This document shows positions 15,565 through 25,185 of a DNA stretch of 64,000 nucleotides, in pieces (within the stretch, counting starts at the first letter, position 1; every line of letters begins with the position of its first letter). The stretch covers positions 124,001 to 188,000 of the forward strand of contig NZ_PVTG01000009.1 in NCBI RefSeq assembly GCF_003002915.1, given 5' to 3'. A program made the translations under genes and the position numbers. Origin of the DNA: Geodermatophilus tzadiensis (GTDB taxonomy: Bacteria; Actinomycetota; Actinomycetes; Mycobacteriales; Geodermatophilaceae). The notes under the pieces are model-generated. The model did not search any database. It was not told the origin of the DNA and worked only from the letters and a program-made list of their open reading frames with translations.

Positions 15565-17796
15565 GTGACCGACCGCCCCGACCTCCAGGGCCTGCCCCTC
15601 GAGCGCAAGGCGACCCTGCTCTCCGGCCAGGACTTCTGGTCCACCCCGCCGGTCGAGGAGGTGGGGCTGCCCTCGCTGGTGCTCACCGACGGGCCGCACG
15701 GCGTCCGCCGCCAGGCCGGTGACCTCACCGGGATGGGCATCACCGACAACCTGCCGGCCACCTGCTTCCCACCGGCGGTGGCGGTGGGCAACAGCTGGGA
15801 CCCGTCGGTCGCCGAGCGCATCGGGGAGGCGATCGGCCGGGAGGCACGCGCGCTGGGCGTGCACGTCGTCCTCGGGCCGGGCGTGAACATCAAGCGCTCG
15901 CCGCTGGGCGGGCGGAACTTCGAGTACTACTCGGAGGACCCGCTGCTGTCCGGCGTCCTCGCGGCGGCGCACGTCCGCGGGCAGCAGGCGCAGGGCGTCG
16001 GCGCCTCGGTCAAGCACTTCGCGGCCAACAACCAGGAGACCGAGCGCATGCGCACCAGCGCCGAAGTCGACGAGCGGACGCTGCGCGAGGTCTACCTGCC
16101 GGCCTTCGAGCGGGTGGTCACCGAGGCGGCACCGGCCACGGTCATGTGCGCCTACAACAAGGTCAACGGCGTCTACGCGTCGCAGCACCGGTGGCTGCTC
16201 ACCGAGGTGCTGCGCGAGCAGTGGGGCTTCGACGGCGTCGTCGTCTCCGACTGGGGTGCCGTCGACGACCGCGCTGCCGCCCTGGCCGCCGGGCTGGACC
16301 TGCAGATGCCGAGCGACTCCGGCGCCGGCGACCGGCGGGTGGTCGAGGCGGTGCGGTCCGGGGAGCTCGACGCGGCGCTCGTCGACGCGAGCGCCGGCCG
16401 GGTGGCCGCGCTGGCCCGGTACGCCGGCGGGCCGGCCGACGGGTTCGACGCCGCGGCCCACCACGCCCTCGCCCGCGAGCTGGCCGCCGGGTGCGCGGTG
16501 CTGCTGCGCAACGAGAACGGCACCCTGCCGCTGTCCTCGGACACCCGGGTGGCCGTGATCGGCGAGTTCGCCCGCACGCCGCGGTTCCAGGGCGGCGGCA
16601 GCTCCAACGTCAACGCCACCCGGGTCGACCCCGCGCTCGACGCGATGCGCGAGCTGGCCGGGCGGGAGCTCCCGTTCGCCCCGGGCGTCGGGGACGACGC
16701 CGCGGCACGGCGGGCGGAGGCCGTGGCGCTGGCCCGCGACGCGGAGGTCGCGGTCGTGTTCGTCGGGCTGGCCGACGCCGACGAGTCCGAGGGCTTCGAC
16801 CGGACGACGATCGACCTCCCCGCCGCCCAGGTCGAGCTGGTCCGCGCGGTCGCCGCCGCGGCCCCGCGGACGGTCGTCGTCCTCTCCCACGGCGGCGTGG
16901 TGTCCCTGGAGGGCTGGCACGACGCCGTCGACGCGGTGCTCGACGGTGCGCTGCTCGGCCAGGCCGGCGGTGGCGCGCTGGCCGACCTGCTCTACGGCGT
17001 CGCCAATCCCTCGGGGCACCTCGCCGAAACGGCGCCGGTGCGGCTGGAGGACTCGCCGAGCTGGCTGTCCTTCCCCGGCGAGCAGGGCCGCGTCGTCTAC
17101 GGCGAGGGCGTGCTGGTCGGCTACCGCGGGCTGGTCACCCAGGGCCGGCCGGCGCGGTACCCCTTCGGGCACGGCCTGTCCTACACGACCGTCGCCACGT
17201 CGGACCTGCGCGCCGAGGTCACCGGCGACGACACGGTCACCGCCTCGGTGACCGTGACGAACACCGGCGACCGGGCCGGGGCGCACGTCGTGCAGGTGTA
17301 CGTGTCGACGGCGGCCGGGCCGGTGCGCCGCCCGTCGCGGGAGCTGCGCGCGTTCACCAAGGTGGGGCTGGGGCCGGGGGAGAGCCGCGAGGTGGTGCTG
17401 GAGCTGGGCCGCCGCGCGTTCGCCTACTGGGACGTCGTGGAGTCCGGCTGGGTGGTGGCGCCGGGCGAGTACGCGGTGCAGGTCTGCGCCGACGCGGAGA
17501 CGGTCCTCCTGGAGGAGACCGTGACCCTGGCCGGCGACGAGCTGGCGCGGGTGCTGACGATGGACTCCTCGGTCGCCGAGTGGTTCACCCACCCCGCGGC
17601 CGGGCCGGCGCTGGTCGAGGCGCTCACCGCGACGATGCCCGCGGACGCCGCCTCGCCCGCCGACCAGGCGGTGATGCTGCAGATGATCGGCTCGATGCCG
17701 ATGCGCCGGTTCGCCGCCGACTTCGGCTCCGCGCTGCCGACCGACCTGCTCGACCGGCTGGTGGCCGAGACCGCCGCCGCCCGCACCGCCCCCTGA
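15565..17796 (+). CDS. Glycoside hydrolase family 3 beta-glucosidase-like enzyme
   Basis: A 743-residue GH3 enzyme with the catalytic barrel first (TDGPHGVRRQ, KHFAANNQE, nucleophile Asp229 in VVVSDWGAV), then the alpha/beta sandwich (about 330-520) and a fibronectin III-like C-terminal domain (YPFGHGLSYTT, PSRELRAFTKV). No signal peptide, so it acts on imported oligosaccharides or glycosides in the cytoplasm. The GTG at 15565 is preceded by GGGAG. It lies after the sugar dehydrogenase and may supply the free aldose for that route; the sugar is not determinable here. A palindromic repeat sits directly behind the stop. Confidence 0.87.
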   Translation: MTDRPDLQGLPLERKATLLSGQDFWSTPPVEEVGLPSLVLTDGPHGVRRQAGDLTGMGITDNLPATCFPPAVAVGNSWDPSVAERIGEAIGREARALGVHVVLGPGVNIKRSPLGGRNFEYYSEDPLLSGVLAAAHVRGQQAQGVGASVKHFAANNQETERMRTSAEVDERTLREVYLPAFERVVTEAAPATVMCAYNKVNGVYASQHRWLLTEVLREQWGFDGVVVSDWGAVDDRAAALAAGLDLQMPSDSGAGDRRVVEAVRSGELDAALVDASAGRVAALARYAGGPADGFDAAAHHALARELAAGCAVLLRNENGTLPLSSDTRVAVIGEFARTPRFQGGGSSNVNATRVDPALDAMRELAGRELPFAPGVGDDAAARRAEAVALARDAEVAVVFVGLADADESEGFDRTTIDLPAAQVELVRAVAAAAPRTVVVLSHGGVVSLEGWHDAVDAVLDGALLGQAGGGALADLLYGVANPSGHLAETAPVRLEDSPSWLSFPGEQGRVVYGEGVLVGYRGLVTQGRPARYPFGHGLSYTTVATSDLRAEVTGDDTVTASVTVTNTGDRAGAHVVQVYVSTAAGPVRRPSRELRAFTKVGLGPGESREVVLELGRRAFAYWDVVESGWVVAPGEYAVQVCADAETVLLEETVTLAGDELARVLTMDSSVAEWFTHPAAGPALVEALTATMPADAASPADQAVMLQMIGSMPMRRFAADFGSALPTDLLDRLVAETAAARTAP

Positions 17797-17798
17797 CC

Positions 17799-17820
17799 GT
17801 GCACCTCCGCGGAGGTGCAC
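17799..17820. repeat. Dispersed GTGCAC palindrome, copy B (perfect)
   Basis: A perfect 22-bp palindrome with half-site GTGCACCTCCG, 2 bp after the glycosidase stop and 9 bp before the antitoxin stop, so it lies between convergent genes and could act as terminator. Related copies are at 4639-4660 and 18144-18165. Confidence 0.8.
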
Positions 17821-17829
17821 GCTCGCGCC

Positions 17830-18075
17830 TCAGAGCTGTAGGTGCAGGCGCAGCGCGTCGTCCAGGGCGTCGGGTGTCGTGCTCTCCCACTCGGCCTCCT
17901 GGCCCGAGGTGCGCCACTCGGCCCACGCCGCGGCGTGGTCGTCCTCGCCGGCCGGCTGACGGAGCAGCCGGACGACGTACTGCAGCGCTGCCGACCGGGA
18001 CGGGAGTCCGGCGTCCCGGACGTGGGCATCGAGGATCGCGACATCCTCCTCGGACAGGTCGAGTGCGAGCTCCAC
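17830..18075 (-). CDS. Orphan ribbon-helix-helix antitoxin-like protein
   Basis: An 81-residue protein. Its first half (ELALDLSEEDVAILDAHVRD, then SRSAALQYVVRLLR) has the pattern of a CopG/MetJ ribbon-helix-helix DNA-binding dimerisation domain: a beta strand, then two helices. The acidic, Trp-containing C-terminus (AAAWAEWRTSGQEAEWES) resembles the toxin-binding tail of MazE/VapB-type antitoxins. The GTG at 18075 is chosen as the domain start; an ORF extension to 18165 runs through a palindromic repeat. The downstream position where a toxin should be is occupied by a convergent glycosidase, so no toxin partner is seen. Confidence 0.65.
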   Translation of the reverse strand: MELALDLSEEDVAILDAHVRDAGLPSRSAALQYVVRLLRQPAGEDDHAAAWAEWRTSGQEAEWESTTPDALDDALRLHLQL

Positions 18076-18143
18076 CCCTCGATGGTGCCGCTCCGGAGAC
18101 CGTGGATCGCGCTCGCGATCGCAGGACGTCGCTGGTGTGCACC

Positions 18144-18165
18144 GTGCACCTCCGCGGAAGTGCAT
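18144..18165. repeat. Dispersed GTGCAC palindrome, copy C
   Basis: A 22-bp imperfect palindrome matching copy B in 20 of 22 positions. Together copies B and C bracket the orphan antitoxin gene. Confidence 0.7.
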
Positions 18166-18237
18166 GCTCCCGACGGACCCAGGGACGCCAGTGGCCCAGG
18201 ACCGCGCGGGTCCTGGGCCACCGGGTGCAGCGGTCGG

Positions 18238-20001
<1,764 letters not shown>

Positions 20002-20604
20002 TCAGGAGCGCGGGGCGGGCAGCCCGGCGGCCAGCACGTCCCACGCCTCGTCGACGAGGCGGGGGAGCGATGCGGTGAAGTCCGAGCCGAGCCAGCGGTG
20101 CAGCGCGGTCCGCATCGCCGCACCGGCGACGGCGGCGAGCAGCGTCGGGTAGACGTCGGCGTCGACGCGGGTGCCGGTGCGCGCGGCGATGGCCTCGGCG
20201 AGCGCCCGCTCGGACCGCCCGAAGACCGCGTGCAGCCGGCTCACCAGCACCGGGTGCGCCTCGATGACCCGCAGCCGCAGCGGCCACAGCCCCTCGGGCT
20301 CGGCGGCCATCGCCGCGGCCTGCTCGAGCTGCACGGCGCGGAGCGCGGCGAGGGGCGGGTCCTCCGCCGGGTGGGCGATCAGCGCCGCGGTCAGGCGCTC
20401 GGCGTCGGCCGGATCGAGCCCGAGGACGGCGTCGTCCTTGGTGGGGAAGTAGTTGAAGAACGTGCGCGGGGAGACGCCGGCGCGGGCGGCGACGTCGTCC
20501 ACCGAGACGCCGTCGAGCCCGCGCTCGGCGACCAGCTGCAGGGCGGCCTCGTGCAGCGCGAGACGGGTGGCGAGCTTCTTGCGCTCACGCAGTCCGGACG
20601 TCAC
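20002..20604 (-). CDS. TetR family repressor of the adjacent efflux pump
   Basis: A 200-residue regulator with an N-terminal TetR helix-turn-helix (GLDGVSVDDVAARAGVSPRT, then FFNYFPTKDDAV) and a helical ligand-binding domain. It is the first gene of the operon with the MFS pump. A 15-bp perfect inverted repeat 21 bp upstream of the start is the likely operator, giving autorepression. The C-terminal domain is of the TetR_C_17-like type by eye, with a WLG motif near residue 170. Confidence 0.88.
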   Translation of the reverse strand: MTSGLRERKKLATRLALHEAALQLVAERGLDGVSVDDVAARAGVSPRTFFNYFPTKDDAVLGLDPADAERLTAALIAHPAEDPPLAALRAVQLEQAAAMAAEPEGLWPLRLRVIEAHPVLVSRLHAVFGRSERALAEAIAARTGTRVDADVYPTLLAAVAGAAMRTALHRWLGSDFTASLPRLVDEAWDVLAAGLPAPRS

Positions 20605-20624
20605 CGGTCCACGATCACACCATC

Positions 20625-20639
20625 TTGCAGACTCTGCAA
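20625..20639. promoter_or_regulatory. Probable TetR operator
   Basis: TTGCAGACTCTGCAA: 7-bp arms around a central C, perfectly symmetric and A/T-richer than its surroundings, 21 bp upstream of the tetR-like start. The size and place fit a TetR dimer site overlapping the promoter. Confidence 0.7.
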
Positions 20640-20691
20640 TGTTGCGTGCGCTGCACGGCGCGTCGGGACGTCCTCCCGCACCGCAACGCTC

Positions 20692-20750
20692 GAAGGACCC
20701 TCCTGCCCCCCACCGCTCGCAGGCTCGCGGCGGGCCCCTGCAGGAGGGCC
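20692..20750 (+). repeat. Dispersed hairpin repeat, copy 1
   Basis: A 59-bp element starting GAAGGACCCTCC, with a 31-bp core from 20711 identical to the copy at 52612-52670. The outer arms CCCTCCTGC and GCAGGAGGG pair. Unlike the other two copies it is not at a stop codon; it stands between the divergent-facing tetR promoter and the DUF5872 gene's end. Confidence 0.75.
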
Positions 20751-20813
20751 GTGCCGCCCACCGTCGGGTAGGACGCGCCGGGATCAGGTCCCCTGATCAT
20801 CGCGCCCCACCCC

Positions 20814-21383
20814 TCAGTCGCGGTGGCGCTGCTCCTCGATCGCCCGCAGCACCGTCGTGCGGCCCTTCCCCAGGTCGCGCTCGGCCTGCTCGGCGCGGTC
20901 GAGCTGCGAGTCCCCGTGCATCCGGCCCACCCGCTCGCGCGCCTCCGTGGCCTTGACGTCCACGAGCTCGGCGGCCTTGCGGGCCTCCTTCGCCGCGTCG
21001 GTGTTGGCCACGTGCTGCTGCTCGGCGCCCTTCTTCCTCGTGTCGGTGGCCGCCTTCTCCTCGTCGGAGAGCAGCTGCCAGGCGGCGTCGGGCAGGTAGC
21101 GCCTCGTGCCGTCGGAGCCGCGGGCGCGGTCGCCGCCGTCGGCGGTGTGCCAGTCCTGCTCGCCCCACTCCCGCAGGTGCTGCTGGCTCTTCGTGCGCTC
21201 CCCCTCGTGCCGGTAGCCGCCGCCGGCCGCCTCGTACTCGTGGGTGAGCAGCTGGCTCTTGCGCGCCGACCACTGGCCGGGCCTCCCGCCCCGGTCCCCG
21301 GCCTTGATCTCCTCCTTGAGCCGCGCGCGCAGCTCCGGGTCCGTGTAGTCCTCGGCGTAGTCCTCGGCCGACTTCCCGCTCAT
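20814..21383 (-). CDS. DUF5872 domain-containing protein
   Basis: A 189-residue hydrophilic protein. Residues about 15-60 (DPELRARLKEEIKAGDRGG, then GQWSARKSQLLTHEYEAAGG) match the DUF5872 domain as I know it, and residues about 85-125 (RYLPDAAWQLLSDEEKAATD) resemble the segment usually paired with it. The C-terminal 70 residues are Glu/Arg/Ala-rich and probably a long helix. No function is established. It stands alone with its own start at ATG 21383. Confidence 0.72.
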   Translation of the reverse strand: MSGKSAEDYAEDYTDPELRARLKEEIKAGDRGGRPGQWSARKSQLLTHEYEAAGGGYRHEGERTKSQQHLREWGEQDWHTADGGDRARGSDGTRRYLPDAAWQLLSDEEKAATDTRKKGAEQQHVANTDAAKEARKAAELVDVKATEARERVGRMHGDSQLDRAEQAERDLGKGRTTVLRAIEEQRHRD

Positions 21384-21428
21384 GGCACGGGGGCTACCCC
21401 GATCGGTCGCGCGTCATCCAACGGCGTC

Positions 21429-22247
21429 TCACCCAGCGGAGCGCGGCCGGTCCACCTGCACGTGCGGCCGCGACTGCCACCGCGTCCAGTCCGCGCTGAC
21501 CTCGCCCGCCGTGCACAGCAGCCGGGGCAGGTGCTCGGCCAGCAGCCGCTCGGTGGAGGTCTCGGCGGCGTGCACCGTCACGTTCATCGCGGCGCGCACG
21601 GCGCCCTCCCCGTCGCGCACCGGGACGGCGACCGAGCGGACGCCGGGCGCGAGCTCCTCGTCGGCCAGGGCCCAGCCGCGGGCGCGCACCTCGCTGAGCT
21701 CCTCGCGCAGCTGCTCGGGCGTGCGGCGGAGGGGTGCCGGCAGCCCCGAGCGGCTGGGCTCGGCGAGCGTGGCCGCCAGCTGCTCCGGCGGCAGCGCGGC
21801 GAGCAGCACCTTGCCCTGGGAGGTCTGGACGGCGGGGAACCGGGTGCCGACGTCGACCCGCAGGGCGATCAGCTTGGGCACCGAGACCCGCGCGACGTAG
21901 ACGATGTCGGACCCGTCGAGCTGGGCCATGGACGACGACTCGCCGGTCCGCGCGACCAGCGCCTCGAGGTGCGGCCGGGCGACGTCCCACAGCCCCAGCG
22001 ACCCGACGTAGGCCATGCCCAGCGACAGCACCCGCGGGGTGAGCGAGAAGACCCCGCCGGCCGAGCGGACGTAGCCGAGCTCCTCGAGCGTGAGCAGCAG
22101 CCGCCGCGCCGTCGGCCGGGCCAGCCCCGCCGCCGCGGCGACCTCGCTCAACGACATGGCCGGGCGGTCGGCCCCGAAGCAGGTCAGCACGTCCAGGCCC
22201 CGGGCCAGCGCCTCGACGAAGTCCGGTCCCTCACCCCGTCCGGCCAC
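21429..22247 (-). CDS. IclR family transcriptional regulator (PcaR-like)
   Basis: A 272-residue regulator with an N-terminal winged helix (MSLSEVAAAAGLARPTARRL, LEELGYV) and an IclR effector domain (about 95-260, GTRFPAVQTSQGKVLLAALP). The N-terminal stretch FVEALARGLDVLTCF and LTPRVLSLGMAYV are those of the PcaR/PobR/CatR branch that senses aromatic-ring metabolites. The GTG at 22247 follows GGGGGAAC and is taken over the longer open frame. It is encoded 50 bp downstream of the amidohydrolase on the same strand and is the obvious regulator of the 21.4-28.2 kb cluster. Confidence 0.85.
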   Translation of the reverse strand: MAGRGEGPDFVEALARGLDVLTCFGADRPAMSLSEVAAAAGLARPTARRLLLTLEELGYVRSAGGVFSLTPRVLSLGMAYVGSLGLWDVARPHLEALVARTGESSSMAQLDGSDIVYVARVSVPKLIALRVDVGTRFPAVQTSQGKVLLAALPPEQLAATLAEPSRSGLPAPLRRTPEQLREELSEVRARGWALADEELAPGVRSVAVPVRDGEGAVRAAMNVTVHAAETSTERLLAEHLPRLLCTAGEVSADWTRWQSRPHVQVDRPRSAG

Positions 22248-22297
22248 GACGTTCCCCCTCGTCCCGAGCCTGCTCCTCCCGTACCCCGGCGGAGCGC

Positions 22298-23791
22298 TCA
22301 GTCCTCCCCGGCCAGGTGGCGTTCGAAGGCCGCCTCGCGCGCCGCGTGCGTGCTGTCCGACCGGTAGTCGGTGTACTGGTAGGGGTTGTCGAGCACCTCG
22401 GTCGAGGGCAGCTCCGGGTCCATCCCCGACAGCCACACGTCCTCGCCCATCTCGGCGCGCAGGTGCTCCACGGTCGCCTCGACCTCGCGCCGCACCGCCC
22501 CGAGGTCGACGCCGACCAGCCGGTGCCCGGACTTCACCACCCGGCCGTCGACCAGCACGGTGTGCACGTCCCCGCGCTGGGCCTGGAAGGCGATGTGGCC
22601 GTAGGGGTTGAGCAGCGGGAACGACACCGGCGAGGCCTCGTTCTTGACCAGCACGACGTCGGCCTTCGCGCCCGGGACCAGCCGGCCGAGGTCGTCGCGG
22701 CCCAGCGCCGTGGCGCCGCCGCGAGTGGCCCACTCGACGACGTGCTGCGCCCGCAGCGCCAGCTGGGTGACCGTCTCGCCCTTGAGGTGGGCCTCGAAGT
22801 GCTCGCGGGAGCGGTCAGCGCCCAGCGTCGTGCGCATCGCGGAGAACAGGTCGCCGCTCCACCACACGCTGGTGTCCATCGACAGCGACACCGGGATCCC
22901 GTGCGCGCGCACCTGCCAGGTGGGCGGGTAGCCCTGCCCGGCGCTCTGCTCGGACTCCGTGGACACCGAGATCGACCCGCCGGTGGCGGCGATGCGGTGG
23001 TAGCTGTCGGGGGAGAGCGAGGCGGCGTGCACGTACACCGTCTCCGGCGTGGCAAAGCCGTGCTCGTGCATGAGCCGGATGCCCTCGTCGTCGGTCGCGC
23101 CCCAGACGCCGGCGTGGGTGGTCACCGGCAGGCCGAGCTCGCGGGCCACCTCGAAGGCCGCCTTCTCCGGGAAGGCCGGGTCGCCGGTGACGTCGAAGGC
23201 GAGCTGGAAGCCGAGCAGGTCGCCGGCGCCGGTGCGGCGGCGCTCGAGGAAGGCCTGCACCGCCGGGTCGGCGGTCCACTCCCAGGGCGCGGCCTGGATG
23301 TTGCCGTAGGCGAGCACGTAGCGGCCGGGCACCGACTGCAGCGCGTCGACGGCGGCCTCGGCGTGGTCGACCGTCTGCAGCCCGTGCGACCAGTCGACGA
23401 CGGTGGTGACCCCGGAATCGAGCGCCTCGACGGCGGCCAGCCGGTTGCCGGCGGCGACGTCCTCGGGGCGGAAGCGGCGGCCGTGCTCGAGGTAGTACCA
23501 GACGAAGTACTGGGTGAGCGACCAGTCGGCGCCGTAGCCGCGCATCGCCGTCTGCCACATGTGCCGGTGGGTGTCGATCATCCCGGGCATGACGACGCCA
23601 TCGGTCGCGTCGACCTCCGCGGTGCCCTCGGGGACCTCGAGCCCCGGCCCGACGGCCGCGATCCGGTCGCCGACGACCAGCACGTCGGCGTCGCGCAGCA
23701 CGGTGCCGGCGTCGTCCATCGTCAGCACCGTGCCGCCGCGCAGGACGACGGGGCGCCCGGCCTGCGGGGCGGGGGACGCGGGCTCGCTCAT
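22298..23791 (-). CDS. Amidohydrolase superfamily deaminase/hydrolase (ATZ/TRZ type)
   Basis: A 497-residue metal-dependent hydrolase of the cytosine-deaminase/TrzN-like branch. The metal-ligand pattern is complete: HRH in PGMIDTHRHMWQT, His in LPVTTHAGVWG, His in VYVHAASLS and Asp in VSLSMDTSVWW. The composite beta-sandwich is at both ends (VLRGGTVLTMDD; VHTVLVDGRVVKSGHRLVG). Members hydrolyse amino or chloro groups from heteroaromatic rings. The ATG at 23791 has GAGGAGACCTGC before it. Divergent from the CoA-transferase operon, it may prepare a nitrogen-containing ring for the dioxygenase; that is inference. Confidence 0.82.
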   Translation of the reverse strand: MSEPASPAPQAGRPVVLRGGTVLTMDDAGTVLRDADVLVVGDRIAAVGPGLEVPEGTAEVDATDGVVMPGMIDTHRHMWQTAMRGYGADWSLTQYFVWYYLEHGRRFRPEDVAAGNRLAAVEALDSGVTTVVDWSHGLQTVDHAEAAVDALQSVPGRYVLAYGNIQAAPWEWTADPAVQAFLERRRTGAGDLLGFQLAFDVTGDPAFPEKAAFEVARELGLPVTTHAGVWGATDDEGIRLMHEHGFATPETVYVHAASLSPDSYHRIAATGGSISVSTESEQSAGQGYPPTWQVRAHGIPVSLSMDTSVWWSGDLFSAMRTTLGADRSREHFEAHLKGETVTQLALRAQHVVEWATRGGATALGRDDLGRLVPGAKADVVLVKNEASPVSFPLLNPYGHIAFQAQRGDVHTVLVDGRVVKSGHRLVGVDLGAVRREVEATVEHLRAEMGEDVWLSGMDPELPSTEVLDNPYQYTDYRSDSTHAAREAAFERHLAGED

Positions 23792-23878
23792 GCAGGTCTC
23801 CTCGGGCGGGGACGGACGGACGTCCGCCTGACGGACAGGTGGTCGCGTCCGGCCACCCTGCGCGTGACCTGCGCCACC

Positions 23879-23930
23879 TGTCAAGCGGCCGGCGCTGCGG
23901 TTGACAGCGTGCGACGACGGTGCCGAGGAT
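23879..23930. promoter_or_regulatory. Back-to-back promoters of the catabolic cluster
   Basis: Plus strand: TTGACA at 23901-23906, 18-bp spacer, GAGGAT at 23925-23930, serving the CoA-transferase operon. Minus strand: TTGACA at 23884-23879 with CAGGGT 18 bp on, serving the amidohydrolase and iclR genes. The two -35 boxes face apart across 16 bp (GCGGCCGGCGCTGCGG), a natural place for IclR to bind. Confidence 0.55.
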
Positions 23931-23982
23931 CGGCGCGGACGACGGACGGCTGTCCGCCGGATCCCGACGGCGAGGAGCGACG

Positions 23983-25185
23983 ATGACCCCAGGACCCGCC
24001 GGAGCCGGCGCCACGCCCCCCCGGGGACCGCTCGCGGGGCTGCTGGTGGCCGACTTCTCGCGGATCCTGGCCGGGCCCTACGCCACGATGCTGCTGGCCG
24101 ACCTCGGTGCCGAGGTGGTCAAGGTCGAGGGCCCGGGCGGCGACGACACCCGCACCTGGCAGCCGCCCGTGCGCGAGGTCGACGGGCAGGGGGTGTCCAC
24201 CTACTACCTGGGCGTCAACCGCAACAAGCGCTCGGTCGCCCTCGACCTGAAGGACGGCGCCGACCTGGCGGCGGCCCGCGAGCTGGCCCGTCGCGCCGAC
24301 GTCCTGGTGGAGAACTTCAAGCCCGGCGGCCTGGCCCGCTTCGGCCTCGACTACGACATGGTGGCCGCGACCAACCCCGGCGTCGTCTACGCCTCGATCA
24401 GCGGCTTCGGCAGCGGACCCGGGGGGCGGTCGCTGCCCGGGTACGACCTCATCGTGCAGGCCATCTCCGGGCTGATGAGCCTCACCGGCGACCCGGACGG
24501 TCACCCCTACCGCGCCGGGGTGGCGGTCTTCGACGTCATGGCCGGGCTGCACGCCACGATCGGCGTCCTGTCGGCGCTGCACCTGCGGCAGGCCACCGGC
24601 CGCGGCCAGCACGTCGAGGTCAGCCTGCTCTCCAGCGCGCTGTCGGGGCTGGTCAACCAGACCTCGGCGTACGTGGCCGGCGACGTCGTCCCGTTCCGGA
24701 TGGGCAACAGCCACCCCAGCCTGTTCCCCTACGAGCCGCTGCCCTGCGCCGACGGCGAGCTCATCGTGACCGCCGGCAACGACGGTCAGTTCCGCAAGCT
24801 GTGCGAGGTGCTCGGCGTGCCGGAGCTCGCCGACGACCCCCGCTTCCTGCGCAACGAGGACCGCACGGCCAACCGCGGGCAGCTGCGCCCGCTGCTCGTC
24901 GAGCGGCTGCGCACCCGCACCAAGATGGACTGGTTCCGCGACATCATCGGCGCGGGCGTCCCGTGCGGGCCGATCAACACGATCGACCAGGGCGTCGCGT
25001 TCGCCGAGGAGGTGGGCCTCGACCCGGTGGTCCCCGCCGGTGAGGGCCCGGCGGCCCTGCCCACGATCCGCAACCCGATCACCTTCTCCGACACCGCCGC
25101 GGAGTACCGGCTGCCGCCGCCCGCGCTCGACGAGCACGGCGACGAGATCCGCCGCTGGCTGGCCGAGGGCGAGGAGGCGCCGTGA
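23983..25185 (+). CDS. Class III CoA-transferase (CaiB/BaiF family)
   Basis: A 400-residue family III CoA-transferase. Family marks are LLVADFSRILAGPYATMLLADLGAEVVKVE-type N-terminus, NRNKRSVALDLK, ENFKPGGLARFGLDY and the catalytic Asp in AVFDVMAGLHA. It moves CoA between carboxylic acids. The ATG at 23983 follows GAGGAGCGACG. Its stop overlaps the GTG of the citryl-CoA-lyase-like gene, so the CoA ester it makes is probably the substrate of that lyase. Confidence 0.88.
   Translation: MTPGPAGAGATPPRGPLAGLLVADFSRILAGPYATMLLADLGAEVVKVEGPGGDDTRTWQPPVREVDGQGVSTYYLGVNRNKRSVALDLKDGADLAAARELARRADVLVENFKPGGLARFGLDYDMVAATNPGVVYASISGFGSGPGGRSLPGYDLIVQAISGLMSLTGDPDGHPYRAGVAVFDVMAGLHATIGVLSALHLRQATGRGQHVEVSLLSSALSGLVNQTSAYVAGDVVPFRMGNSHPSLFPYEPLPCADGELIVTAGNDGQFRKLCEVLGVPELADDPRFLRNEDRTANRGQLRPLLVERLRTRTKMDWFRDIIGAGVPCGPINTIDQGVAFAEEVGLDPVVPAGEGPAALPTIRNPITFSDTAAEYRLPPPALDEHGDEIRRWLAEGEEAP

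Noticed and set aside
12696..15893. A 1065-residue minus-strand open frame that extends the dehydratase
   Set aside because: Only the part up to 14414 has family motifs; the rest is antisense to the dehydrogenase and glycosidase genes, and is low-complexity as expected from GC-rich shadow frames.
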